Shown here: piece after piece, positions 1 through 11,000 of the stretch
Layout of the letters: each line of letters opens with the position of its first letter
Numbering within the stretch: the first letter of the stretch is position 1
Origin: Grammothele lineata
Taxonomy: Eukaryota > Basidiomycota > Agaricomycetes > Polyporales > Polyporaceae
Assembly (NCBI GenBank): GCA_002150815.3
Contig: NDFF03000172.1
Location: forward strand, 62,001 to 126,000
Length of the DNA: 64,000 nt
Direction: 5' to 3'
Notes under the pieces: model-generated
What the model saw: the letters and a program-made list of their open reading frames with translations, nothing else
Database searches by the model: none
Told to the model about the DNA's origin: nothing
Translations under genes and position numbers: made by a program

Positions 1-132
1 CGACGGATATTGAACGTACCCTTTGCGGATCTGATAAGAACTCGTGGCGAATCGTATCTCCTTTGGAGTGGATGGCTCGCTCTGTGGATGCGGAAGCTCC
101 CTGACGACCACCCCGAGTTGATCGAGACATAG
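1..132 (+). CDS. C-terminal exon of an unidentified protein (partial, runs off left edge)
   Basis: The first frame is open from base 1 to a TAG at 130-132 and encodes 43 residues. The stretch includes the readable segments ILNVPFADLIRTRGESYLLW and LALWMRKLPDDHPELIET. Its composition (Trp, Leu, Arg, balanced charges) looks like real protein rather than random frame. No domain is recognisable in so short a piece, so no function is given. The true exon start lies outside the window. It is the only support for a gene upstream of the oxygenase relic, and a chance open frame of 44 codons cannot be excluded. Confidence 0.35.
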   Translation, partial: RRILNVPFADLIRTRGESYLLWSGWLALWMRKLPDDHPELIET

Positions 133-914
133 TACCCCGGCTAGACGGAAAAGTCAGCAGATTGTCCATTACAGCGAAGGGGGAAAGGTCTATGTTTCGA
201 CGACATACCTGAAAGCAGGATGTTGGGGGGTTAGGTGTATGGGGAGACCAGCAGTCACCGTGAAAATTGGAGTAAGAGAGTGAGTAAGAGGCTATACGCG
301 AGTCGAAGCTCGAGTACTGCCCCGCTTGCGCCGTTGACAGAGAGACGGGTTCTTTCGAGCACGCTGCATGACATAACGTAATAACACCAAGTGGGATAGG
401 GTAAAGTTTATACCTGAAAGTTGCTTCTCATCTCAGACCACTTGAACACCCTAGTGCATTAAAAACCATGATGTGGCATATGCGATAGATGGTGGAAGAG
501 TGTGGTGGGACCCATGGAAGATGACCCGACTCGGAGTTATGAGTCAGACGCTCGAGGTATTGTGCCGCGCCGCTCGGGCCGATGGCCATCCGTATTCCTT
601 GGACTCGGCCTCAACGTTCAACACTCGTCGTACTCACTGTCATTGACTTTGTCGACCCCTCTTTCGACTTCGCCCACTGTGACTGCCATGATGAATACAA
701 TTGCTGCAAAGGCATTGCACTCTCCCATCCTGCGTGTTTAGCCCTGGTCTCTTGCTATATCTCTTATCTCATCGTCTCTCCGGTGGGGAGCTCAAGCTAC
801 AAAAGCTGAAAAGCAGCGAAGAAGACCGGCCAGCCTGGACCCTTCCTACATCCAAGCTTCTTACAACCACATTCTAGAGCCACCACCCACAGGGAGAAAC
901 ATTTCGTATTCCAC
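133..914. other. intergenic, no gene seen
   Basis: Short open frames occur on both strands (for example 502-741 and 582-809 +), but they overlap each other, show no domain signature and have no consistent splice pattern. I see no RNA gene or repeat here. Confidence 0.5.
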
Positions 915-1845
915 AATGAGCCAGCGTATGTCAATACCTGGACCCCTTCGAATTGTCTCCTTATCCATTTTCTTTTCGTTTCTCTGCAACCTTTTCCTAG
1001 CAATGTACCTCTGCGCCCCTCACTGGCGACCGTATACCAAGCTATCAAACTGGGACCCAAGGATGAGTTAGACGAACTGTTGAGGGTCGCGACCGAGCTA
1101 GGAATCTGGTAGTGCGTATCTCTCTTCTGCTCGCCTCTTGTTTCTCCGTGCAAACCGTACTCTCTAGCTTCAAGACGTTTGGGGTTGGCGAAGGGCCGGG
1201 ACGTGGGATACGTTTATGACGGGTTGTGAGCGGATTAATGCTCTGCGACTAGGAGAGACTTCAAGCTTCAAGTTCGAGCAAGGTGACTCGGACCAAGGCG
1301 TGCCCTTCAGGTGAGTACCGCCCACTCTTCACCCCCGGACATTGGGCCAAACTTGTGGGTTTTAGGGGCACGAGTGGAAGAGGGTCCGGACGACTATGGT
1401 ACACGTAGCGTCACCGAGTTGGACAATGTCTCCAGGAAGAACGGGCTTGCCTGGTCCGCCATGGAAGGGCACACTGCGACATCGGCGACGCAATCAACGT
1501 CTCGGGAGGCACTATTCGCTCCAACATACATCGCGTTCTGTGCTTAGACTCGTACCGCGCCCCCGTCACTGTCTCCACACTCGTACGTTCCCATGCTTTA
1601 CCTGAGCATATCTTCCCTAGCCACCGTCTTTATCCCTACTTTAACTTTCTTTTCCTGAATCTGTCTCGTCTCGTTCACGCACCTCCCAAGCTTCCACCCA
1701 AGGAGCAAGCTCAGCTCGGGCTCTACCTAGTCGTATTCTTCCCCCCTGAACGCATACCTCTACGGTACAAGTAAACTCCGGGTGCTGCCACGAAGGAATG
1801 GCTCGGGACCCGCCGGACGCGTTAGCAAAGTCATGGGCTACAATG
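915..1845 (+). pseudogene. decayed 2-oxoglutarate/Fe(II) oxygenase-like (isopenicillin N synthase-like) gene
   Basis: Several colinear pieces in different frames match the fungal IPNS-like dioxygenase layout. An N-terminal helix piece (LGPKDELDELLRVATELGIW) ends at a plausible GTGCGT donor near 1112. A piece around 1215-1310 reads INALRLGETSSFKFEQGD and ends at a GTGAGT donor. A piece around 1375-1450 reads TELDNVSRKNGLAW. The double-stranded beta-helix C-terminal part near 1470-1540 reads DAINVSGGTIRSNIHRV, the usual SGG-x-(L/I)-x-S-x-(I/L)-HRV box with the distal Fe-ligand His. A later piece near 1690-1760 reads KEQAQLGLYLVVFFPPERI. The region between NGLAW and the HRV box, which should carry the HxD iron ligands and about 100 residues, is missing. 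At least one 1-nt frameshift (near 1200) and several stops are present. Family assignment rests on remembered motif patterns, so it is moderately sure. The loss of function is clear. Confidence 0.6.
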
Positions 1846-2518
1846 TGCGTATCCACGCGTCGTGGTAGTAGTCCGGGCGAGGCTAATGCGGCGTTGTGTG
1901 GCAGGGAGCGAACAGGTGGAGGACTGGGCATGGGACGGAAGACCGTATCATCCCAGACATGAGCACAATCCGAGCTCTGGAGGCTTCGTCACCAGCGTAG
2001 TTCACAGTGAAACCGTTCCTCATCCACGCTGGCCTGTGTCCCCGCGTCCGCGGTCCTGTTTTCTCTCCCCCGTGTTCTTGATGGCGACTAGTACTACGTA
2101 GATCGATGTCCTCAAGTTCAAGCAACTTCAGTCTCATCGTGATTTGTGCGTGATAACGTCACGCAACTGTAGTAGACGTAGCCGTTTCAATTTCCGCGCA
2201 CTCGCTCGCAGCCCGAGAGCCTGATACGGTCCGTCGGAGTCCTTAACAGAGATCGCGGCGCTGCGTCGACGCCGCCACTGTGATTTTTTCATGTGGGCTA
2301 GCCAGTAAAGTACTATCAAAGCACAATCTCCCCCGCGAGGCCGGCGTCGCCTTTTCCTCCGATCGCTTCCAAGTACATCGACCGTGCTTGCACGGCGGAA
2401 TATGAGCCCAGGGAGGACAGAAATGCATGATTCTCGCAAAAGAAGCTGACGGCGAGTTTACTTAGGATACAATAACGTCTCCGACTGCATTCATACAGGC
2501 TGGATCGTACATCGCACA
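1846..2518. other. intergenic between oxygenase relic and MYND gene 1, no gene seen
   Basis: This interval holds the 3' flank of the minus-strand MYND gene and the decayed tail of the oxygenase relic. A possible remnant of the oxygenase C-terminus may extend a little past 1845. Open frames such as 2134-2439 (-) have no recognisable features. Confidence 0.5.
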
Positions 2519-4563
2519 TCAAAATGTACCTATATTCGGCTTCACGGCAGTGAGAATGTGTTGGTATCGCTCCCCCGCTGCGACAATCATGTCAAGTAAC
2601 GTTATGCTCTCCGGCATCGCCCTCGCCCTGGCTACAAGCACCTCCGAGTACCCGTCCTGCAACGTGGGATGGATCTCAAAGGAGTCAAGAGGTGTAACTT
2701 GAAGGCGTGGGGGGTGGACCTGATAGTCCATACAGACCACTAAGTGGGTGAGTGATATGTCGGGAAAGTTGCGCATGGCCAATGTGCGTATCTGTGCATG
2801 GCAGACTAAAACATCACCCGCCCCGATGGCAGTCATGAATTCACGGTCACGCCTCAGGACTCTCACGTCATGAGGCTCATTGATATCTACAAGCAGGATA
2901 CGGCAATAATCGAATTGCGGACGTATACCAGATGGAAATCGCGATGCTCACCTGTGCCTAGAGTGTGTTGCCGATGCTGACACTTGAATCTATGTTCTTT
3001 CCAGTGTCCTTGCTGACATTTCTACGCCGAGCGCGTGAGAACATATCCAGGTATTGTGTACGGGGAGGTCATACCTTGGAGCAGTAGTAGACAGACTGAC
3101 ATCCAGCGCAGCGCCGCATGCCACTCTGTTTCGAACCGCGCTCGTTGCACTGCAATATTGTGGTCAGTAGACACATGTCAAGAGGGACATGACATGACGC
3201 ACCTCCGGGTTCTCACACTTCATATCAAGCATCTTCTGAGCCTCACGCGTTTTATACGTGGCCAGATGTAACGCCCGAGACTCAGCCAGACCGCCGAATG
3301 TCTCCCAAGCCCTCTGCAGCGTTCCCTGTCTCATGCTGCTGTGCGCCCGGAGACTCCGCCTGGTCTTCACAATCGGTGCTACGGCCTCGATAACGGAGCG
3401 GTACACCAGCGCATTCCTCAGGGCGACCACGATTTCTTCCGCGCTGTCGTTGCACTCCGCGGGCGATGGTTGGATGATGGTCAGCTGGACGCTGATGACG
3501 TATAGAGCGCCGAGGAGGCCCGCCTGGACGGATTGCACTATCCAGCGCGGGGCGTGAGATTCTTTGAAGCAGAGCGATAGGTATGAAAGGCAAGAGGTGA
3601 TGGCGCCGGGGAACTGGCGAGCGTGCAGCGGGCGGTCGATGGACTTCGCGAGGGAGGCAAGAATGCGGGTGGCAACATCGGCAGCATTCTTATCGAGGAG
3701 AGCGACGTGTATTTGGGATGTACGAGATAAGCGTAGGAGGATGGAGAAGTACTGGCGGACCGCGTCCCAAGACGAACTTGGATCCTGGATGTCGGCTGCC
3801 ACCGCCTGCAAGCGCACGAGAATGCGCTCAGCGAGGGCCTTCTCGCCTCCGACGGGCCGTGCGAGGATGCTGAGGTGCGCAGCGCTGCATTGGGTAACAA
3901 TTCGCTCGAGCACAGATATGATGAGGGCGCTGGTACTGGGCTGAGTGGGTGAAACGGCGTCATCCGAATGGATCCACAGCTTGACGACGAGCTCCAGCGC
4001 AGATGGCTCGTGCAATGTGAGCGCGCTGGACGAGTTGAGCGAGGCCATACGATGTAACAGCTTTACCAGCGTTGTCGTCACAGTCTGCCTTTCTGAGAGA
4101 AATTCTGCTTGCTGGACCTGCGTTTCGAATATGTAGTTCGCCCACTTCACGATGCCCGGCGAAGCGCCTGTTATCCGCCGAGAGAGCCGTCTACCTGGAG
4201 TTTCCAGAGAACGGTCTTCTATCTTGCCAATCGCAGCCAATGATGATAGCGCGAGGCGGGAAGCGTCTGTCAGGCCTTGTGAAGCTTTGTTGGGAACGAG
4301 ATTCCCTTGAAGGCGCCTCAAGGCCACATCGAGTATTTCAGCAGCAGAAATACGGGGCTGTGAAGAGGTCCACATGTCGGCCAGCACTTCCATCGCAGAA
4401 ACGGATCCATTCCGAGCCTGCTCTAGAACCTGCAGTAAAACTTGAGCGAGCTGTCGTCAGATAGCAAAAGGGGAATGATCATTACATCTTTAGGACTCGA
4501 CTCGAACCGTTGTCGCCACTGTTGGCGGTCGGCGCCGTCATTCTTGTTCTCTGGTTCCATCAT
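2519..4563 (-). CDS. MYND-type zinc finger protein (tandem copy 1)
   Basis: Model: complement of 2519-2886, 2952-3021, 3075-3149, 3203-4429, 4486-4563. The five exons give an in-frame 605-aa protein. All four introns (53-65 nt) start with GT and end with AG. The start is the first of two adjacent ATGs at 4563. Splicing out 4430-4485 is needed, because the unspliced frame stops early. Residues 1-430 are a Leu/Ala-rich helical region that may be armadillo-like, judged by composition only. The MYND finger has all eight expected ligands: C431, C436, C449, C452, C458, C462, H470 and C474, with the motif RCAGCQSVYYCSKKCQQGHW. A C-terminal block of about 130 residues follows (for example LVVCMDYQV). 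MYND fingers usually mediate protein-protein contact, and the partner here is unknown. The gene lies head-to-tail with a paralog at 5106-7274 and shares its intron positions around the finger, so the pair arose by duplication. Confidence 0.85.
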
Positions 4564-5105
4564 GGCAAGTCGTCAGAGGGAGAAAGACAAGAAGTTGCAT
4601 ATCGGATTGAACTCTGATGACTCAGAGGCAGAGGCGGAAGCAGGAGAAGTACACGCTTCGAACTTCCAAGTCGCGTCGGGCTCCCGAGTCCCGATAAGCG
4701 CCCAGTGGAATATCTTGATACCACGTGACCGAACCATTTGACAACAAGCCGTCTTTTAGACGCCTTGCTTCTGCTCAATCACCGTTCGCCTCGAACGTTA
4801 ATATTACACGGTGTCGCTTCTAATCGCGGAGTGAGTCCTATGCATCGCATTTTACGTGCAAGAGAGTCAAGTCCTATCCGACCAGCAAGCAGTCACTACT
4901 ACTGAGTCGCCGCCGTACACCGCTGTAATGGCGTACTACACTCTACGTACTATACTGACAAAGATTACGAGCCCGGAGGAAATCAGACTCGAAGCACACG
5001 ACCTCACTGGTCCACGCAGAGACACGCCATCTACTTCAGGAGTAAGCTATGGTATCACAGGAGCATTAGGAGTAGCTATTCAAGTTCTGGATAAACCGAC
5101 AACAG
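4564..5105. promoter_or_regulatory. intergenic region between the tandem MYND genes; promoter of MYND gene 1
   Basis: The 542-bp gap holds the terminator side of the 5106-7274 gene and the promoter of the 2519-4563 gene (both minus strand). A palindromic E-box CACGTG lies at 4722-4727, about 160 bp upstream of the start codon. No clear TATA box is seen. No additional gene is supported; the plus-strand open frame at 4856-5305 overlaps the coding exon of the neighbour. Confidence 0.4.
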
Positions 5106-7274
5106 TCATCTACGCTTCGCGAGTCGTCGGCCCTCGATTTCTTCAACCGGCAGATTGTCAACGATCTGGAATAGCCAGCGCAGCGTTCTGCGGAACCGCG
5201 CGTCTCTCCTCGACTGGACAGCGTTCGAGAGGAATACGGCGTCCAGATCGTTCCCGCCACGCTCATCATCGACCGTCCAGAATCCACCCGTTGCAAGTGT
5301 CATGACGATCGCAGAGGCGATCCCGCTCGCGATCTGCATCTCTACGATCGTGTACGACTCAGGGGCAGCCCGTACTTTCTCGACCAGGGCCTCGTTCCGT
5401 GCCTCTTCGTTCACGGATTTGACGATATGATCTTTGATCTTGTACTTGTCCAACAACGTCACCGTGCATGCCGTTGGTGTGACAGTGAGGTCCATACTAA
5501 CGACGAGCTTGGAGAGCGGCGTGTTGGGGAAGTTGCGTTGTGCAGCGCTGCGCACTTCGTCAAGATGCATCCGTGCTTCAAAGAGAGACAAGAAATGGAA
5601 GAACTGGTAGTCGCGTTTTGACACGGACGCCGATTTTCCCTCTTCAAAAGTTGATCAGCTACACAGCACGGCGCTGCGTGAAGAAAGAAGCATCACGGTT
5701 CACCTAAGCGAGATCTCTGCTTGAGCTTGCACATCGTCTTGTGATCACCTTCCTTCCACGCCGCTTCTTGGCACTCCTAGTAGACACGAATAAGCACGCA
5801 CTTATTATGCAGCAGCATGAGGAGCAAACCTTCGAGCAATAATATGTCGACAAACAGCCTGCGCATCGTCTCACATCTGCTTTTGTACCCATTGTATGGC
5901 ACTGAGCGCAATGGATTCATGAGCAGCACACCTTCATCAAGAACAAATGCTCACCTTCGCGTTATCACAAACGATCTGCTTGCCCTTCGCTTCCTCGGCT
6001 TCTTTTACCACCGCAACACGGATCTGCGCGAGGTTGTAGAATATCTCCCACTGTTCCTTGACTACGCTTCGCTCGATACGCTGCTTCTGCGGCCCACGAT
6101 CGATCTTCGCGAGCGCAGCACCAACAGGCTCGATCACGGACCTGTAGACGAGGTATGTAGGCAAGATCTGAAGGAGCTCCTCGACCATCTTGAGATCGTC
6201 CGGGTCGAGCTCCGGGAATCGCGGGCTGCAGTCGCATAGCGCGCCAAGGAGCCCCGCGTTGACGGACTGGGTGACCCAGGTGAAGCCCTCCGTCGACTCG
6301 ATGCAGTTGCGGAGGTACCCGATGGCCGCGATCATGGGATCGAGATAGTGGGGATCTGGGGAGGTGTTCACGAGCACGGAAAGCTTGACAAGAGCGCTAG
6401 TGACAACTTGTATGACGTTCGCGGCTAGGAGGGCGTGCCGAAGGGCGTGATCACGCCTGCGGGAGAGGTTGTTGACCAGGTCGAGGTTCGCAGAGATGTG
6501 CACAGCGTGGTATGCGGGACCTTTCAGTACCCTTTGCAGGCGCGCGATAGCAAGCTTTGCGATCTCCGTCGCACGCCCGTTCGCGGCGCGCACGACACGG
6601 TCGAGCGTCTCGGTGGTTGCATTTCGTATGATCTCCTGGAGGAGAGACGTCCCGATCGGAATGTTCACGAGGGTTGGCCCGTTACCGTCGTGTTCTTCGA
6701 GCCAGAGGCGCGTCGCAATCTCGATCGTTTTCGGGGTTTCGACCATGAGGGCGCGGAGGACGTCACGATAGGCGAGGGTGTACCAGAGGGTGGAGAGGAC
6801 GTCAATAGCGCCGCGGCGCCGCATGTCGGACACGTCCAGCGTCTCGACCCTGGTGGTGAATATGTATACGCTCCACTTGAAGATGGCTGGCCAGGCGTCC
6901 GCAATACGACGCACGTCGGGACCATCTTCTGGCAAAACTTGTCCCATTTTCCCAATACCGAGCATGCACGAGAAGGCCAGGTTAGGAGCGGCTGAGAAGC
7001 GGACGGAGTCCTGGGTGGTGTTCGTCGGTACACGGTCCGCATGGAGGTGCACGAGGAAGACGTCTAGCGCGTCTGGAAGAGGGATCGGGCGAGGAGGCTG
7101 ATTCCACGCATTTGCAAGCACCATGATATCTGAAGGAGAGCCTTTACGGGCCGCAGCGAGAACCTGGATCTGAAAGTATGAGGGATTACGCAAAACACAG
7201 GTGACAATCGGACTTGCGCTTCTGGGATTTGTGATCATCCTTTGCTGAACGGCGCGAAATTGAGCTTCGTTCAT
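5106..7274 (-). CDS. MYND-type zinc finger protein (tandem copy 2)
   Basis: Model: complement of 5106-5641, 5704-5776, 5830-5901, 5955-7274, giving 666 aa in frame. The three introns interrupt the gene at the same places around the finger as in the neighbouring paralog (after CDNAK, after YYCSK, and beyond the last Cys). The finger ligands are C436, C441, C453, C456, C462, C466, H476 and C480 (motifs RRCAGCLSTYYCSK and ECQEAAWKEGDHKTMC). The N-terminal 435 residues are helical and Leu-rich and align with copy 1 (VLAAARKGSPSDIMVLANAW against VLEQARNGSVSAMEVLADMW). The C-terminal 190 residues are longer than in copy 1. The intron at 5642-5703 must use an AAG acceptor to keep frame, and the intron at 5777-5829 has a GTTTGC donor. 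The ATG at 7274 is preferred because the alignable part starts there. An in-frame ATG at 7388 would add 38 residues that do not look conserved. Confidence 0.83.
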
Positions 7275-7642
7275 GCTGCCACCCCACGCCCAGGCTACGA
7301 AACGATTCTTCTTGGTTATCCGCGGAATGAATGCGCATGAAAGAGCTACACACCAACGACGTAGAAAATACGAGCTCGACGTGATCATTGTGGCGGGAGA
7401 AGGAACAAGCGAATTAGACGCCTGACTGGGCCCAGATCATATGACGTCATCGAGCGGCTCGCCATGGTCACTCAGACTGCTGCCAGTGCGTAGTTAGCGG
7501 TGTGGTACGTACTTTTACTTGTCTCCCGCTCCCCATGCAGAGCAATTCACACGTGCTAAGCTGAGGTGCCGGAAGAGAAGAACACAGCTGCCGCGGAGAG
7601 CTTAGTGAACGAACAGATGTAGGTGAAAGACGATGACGCATT
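7275..7642. promoter_or_regulatory. 5' flank of MYND copy 2, no other feature
   Basis: About 370 bp separate the start of the minus-strand MYND gene from the MITE. The frame remains open to 7388, so part may be coding leader. I see no TATA box or RNA gene. Confidence 0.3.
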
Positions 7643-7673
7643 TAGTACTGTATAATTTCGACCGATGCGGCGC
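7643..7673 (+). repeat. left terminal inverted repeat of the 398-bp MITE
   Basis: It pairs with 8012-8040 on the opposite strand over 29 bp with a single mismatch. Confidence 0.75.
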
Positions 7674-8011
7674 GTCACGCATCACAACAGGGTCATCCGC
7701 GACGTTTGGAGACACATGTCACGCATCACAGAAGCCCTCGCCGCTCGCGACAAACGTATCACAAGAGCCGAAAATCGCCAAAAATGACCGAAAATGCCTT
7801 AAAAATTCCCAAACGGCGCCGCCTACGGCGGAATCGTCTTTTCTCCTCAGGAATGAGCTGTGGGTATGCTTTGGACCCTCTCGAAAGCAATTTTGCGGCC
7901 TGGCGCGGGGTCGCCGACCCCGCGCCGCACCGCACTATGCTACCTGTCATGCGTCACACTCCGTCGCGATGCGCCGCTTTGGGCATCTGAGGGTGTCATG
8001 CGTCACACCCT

Positions 8012-8040
8012 GCGCCGCATCGGTCGAAATTGTACAGTAC
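8012..8040 (-). repeat. right terminal inverted repeat of the 398-bp MITE
   Basis: It is the reverse complement of the left end (GCGCCGCATCGGTCG followed by AAATTGTACAGTAC). The immediate flanks (TTTA on the left, GCCC on the right) show no duplication longer than the palindromic GTAC. Confidence 0.75.
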
Positions 8041-11000
8041 GCCCGGTGGGCCCGGGCGAAGACAACAGTGACATCGACTTTGACTTTGAAATGCGGCGAC
8101 GGCGGGGCACCGCGTGGGTAGGCTTCTGCTTTCTGTGTAATCGGGGCAGCATCTGAGGACGTACACCAAGCATTCATGTGTCATGGCCCGTAACACGCGG
8201 CGACAACTCTATCACAGAGAGCCCACAGAAGCACACAGTTCTTGCCGCGGGCCCGCACGAGACGTCGGCCATGAAGGAAGGCCGAACTCCTGCATCAAGC
8301 TAACGTCCGCGGCGTCACAGCGGACGACGAAGCCGCGCGAACACTGAGATGTTGTTCGGTGAAACTCGGGGGCGTTAGAGCCGAGATAGTGAGACCGGCT
8401 CCGTTTTGGAATAACTGTAGTAGCGCATAGTTCATCGACGACATAAACGCAATCAGATCTATTAGTTCACTTATCACGATCGATAGAATGTTTGCAGTAT
8501 CTCCAACTTGAGAAGCTGCAACTTGCGATGGAACTTAACGGTGGATAGAAGCGGCCGAATGAAGGTAAGAAGTGTCCCGGATACCCACAAACAAACCTGA
8601 CACTGGCAGGCAGATAGGAGGCAGGGTGAGAAGTGGTTTTCGACAGTTTTCTTGAGACGGCAAACTATAACGCGTTCCGCATGCATCACAGATAGGATGG
8701 GAAAAGAGAAGACAACCTTGAAGGCGCGGCCCAATACCGCCCGAGGCGGAGACTATGTTCTCAGCCCGGTCAAATCACGTCAGCAGAACGACTCGGGGGC
8801 CGTGTTTATAGATGTGACACGTGTTAGAGCGGCATTTAATACCATTGTGGGATCGGTTTCAAACCTTGGTAGAGGAGGATATACATGGCTCTACCGCGTG
8901 AACGACCACCAGGCTCCTCAGCAGCTGACAAGGCCCACGAACAGCATGCTGGGCCTCACGTCTTGGCGAGCGTGTAGCTCATTGCATCAATACTGAACAG
9001 CAGACTAATAAAAAGGTCTCCCATTCGAGCTGCAAACTCACGCGTTTGATCTAGAGCGGTGACGCGACGCTCCTCGTGGCTCACGGTGTACGAAGCAGTC
9101 ATGACCTCTTCGAAGCCGGCTATATCGTCTCGTTTCAAGGGAGCTCAAAATGCAGGCAGAGTGTCGGTAAGAACAAGGAGCCGTGATACGTACTAGCTCC
9201 GAATAAGTTCATATCTCCACGCTCTTCACAAGCGAGCATGTAGCTGTCTCTGCGAGTCTTCCCTTGAAAGATGTTTCAAATACACGGGCGCAGACATCGG
9301 TCACTGATTAGAAGCGATTGTGTTGGTAAAGATGTAAAACACATACGACAGGCACCCTGTAACAACACGGCTGCTGAATGCTGAACGGGCGCCAGGCGTG
9401 TATCATCCAGACTGATTCCCAGGCTAGCACTACGAGTTGTACCCGTATGGTGACATGATACATCCCCCAACGGCGAGACAATTGCATAGCGTGCAGAATC
9501 TAAAGACACAGCATGAGTAGTGGAAAACGAGGATAACAGCCTTGAGGAGAATACGTTACGGTAAGGTCCAATCACGCTTTGTGCGCATCGTATCATGGCT
9601 GAATCGTCGAACTTGATACACCAAGTACAGGACTGAATGCCAACAGAGTCAGCGAGAACGGACCATTGCGTTGGTGACCGAGATGCAGCACCCTGAGACG
9701 GTCGCTGACAAGAACCAACAGCCTCTTCTACCACGAAGTCCCGGATCATAGATGTATGAAGGATGACAAGCGGACAGTACTAGTAGAGGTGAAGAAGTCC
9801 GTCGGTCAGCCGGACTAGCGTCTCAGAGCCACCTGCATAATGGGTCAGATATGCGCCCGAGCCACTCGAAGACGAACGCCGCCCAGACTCACCTTAGACG
9901 CACACCGTTTCGCCTTCCACGCCCGCCGATATTACTCAGGTGGCGAAAAGCACACATATAGCTGTAGTCGCCTTAAGTGTGTCGTCTATGGGGTGAAACG
10001 GGCCCAAGTGAAGGACTCTTTTCGAGAGCGGTACGGAGAGGTGGCCATCACGGACGAAGAACTTGAATTGTCTAGCGGGGAAAGTCAAGGGACGAACTTC
10101 TCTAGTAGTACGGAGGCCCTGGGATGTCGAAACAAGAGTAGAAGACGCGTCATGTATCGCTAGTTAGAGATGGAGCCGGAAGCTGGATACATTGGGTGGG
10201 TTTTGAGGTTGGGTAGACAGGTTCCATACACCCCACGACATAGTGGAGTCGGACCAGCGCTGCTTCTATCTCCGACGCCGTTGATCTCGCCGCTGGTGAC
10301 TGATCCGGGCTGAGGAGCAAGAATATTGAGGACCATTATCGTATATAGCAGATCAGAGGGAACATCATGAGTCTTCGAGGCTGGAGACGGGCGATTTCGG
10401 ACGCACGACACGGCTGAGGTCAAGCCTGGACAGGCCGGGCTTGCGTGACACAAGAGAACTTCGGGTGACGCAACGTGACGGGTCTGGGCCTCCGTAGACG
10501 CCGCCTGTCCATTTGCGGCTGATGGGCAATGTCACAAGTGACTCAACACCGCTCTGCTGCGGGTGGCGTGACTCACGCAAGTTTGGAGACGACTCCTCGA
10601 TTTCTCAGGCGGCCGCAGTCCACTCGGTGTTTGCGACCATACCCAACACGCGGAAATTGTGACCTCCGTACACGATAACTCTATGGCAAGACAAAATTTT
10701 CGTCTCCGTTTTGCTCCCAAGGATGCGCCTGCAGAAAATCTCAAGAAAATCTAGGTCCGGGACTCCATCGCGCTGCGATCCGTCCATCGGGTGATGTCCT
10801 CTCGCAGTCATAGTATCCACTATCGTGGGTTCTGCTCAAAATATAGGGGTTATATGGACGGTAATATACACTTTGTAGTTTCAATTCTAGCGGAAATCTG
10901 ACATTGCATCGATTTCCGATAGATGTGCTCCTCGCGTCAGGGTTGATCTCCTGCTGCTGTTCTTTCGATCAGCTCGGTGCTACCTATCTGTCTTCAACCG

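Larger units (their letters stand above)
7643..8040. mobile_element. 398-bp MITE-like element with 29-bp terminal inverted repeats
   Basis: The left end (7645-7673) begins GTACTGTATAATTTCGACCG and continues ATGCGGCGC. The right end (8012-8040) is its reverse complement with one mismatch (T/C at the ninth base). The outermost GTAC could be part of the inverted repeat or a palindromic 4-bp target duplication. Inside the ends, the word TGTCA(C/T)GC(A/G)TCACA recurs four times, twice near the left end (about 7673 and 7716) and twice near the right end in inverted orientation (about 7936 and 7995). A near-perfect palindrome, GGCGCGGGGTCG/CGACCCCGCGCC around one centre base, lies at 7902-7927. There is no coding capacity, so it would depend on an unlinked transposase. 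The family is not recognised. Confidence 0.75.

Noticed and set aside
7275..7388. N-terminal extension of MYND copy 2 from the ATG at 7388
   Set aside because: The extra 38 residues have no counterpart in copy 1. Kept as an alternative start only.
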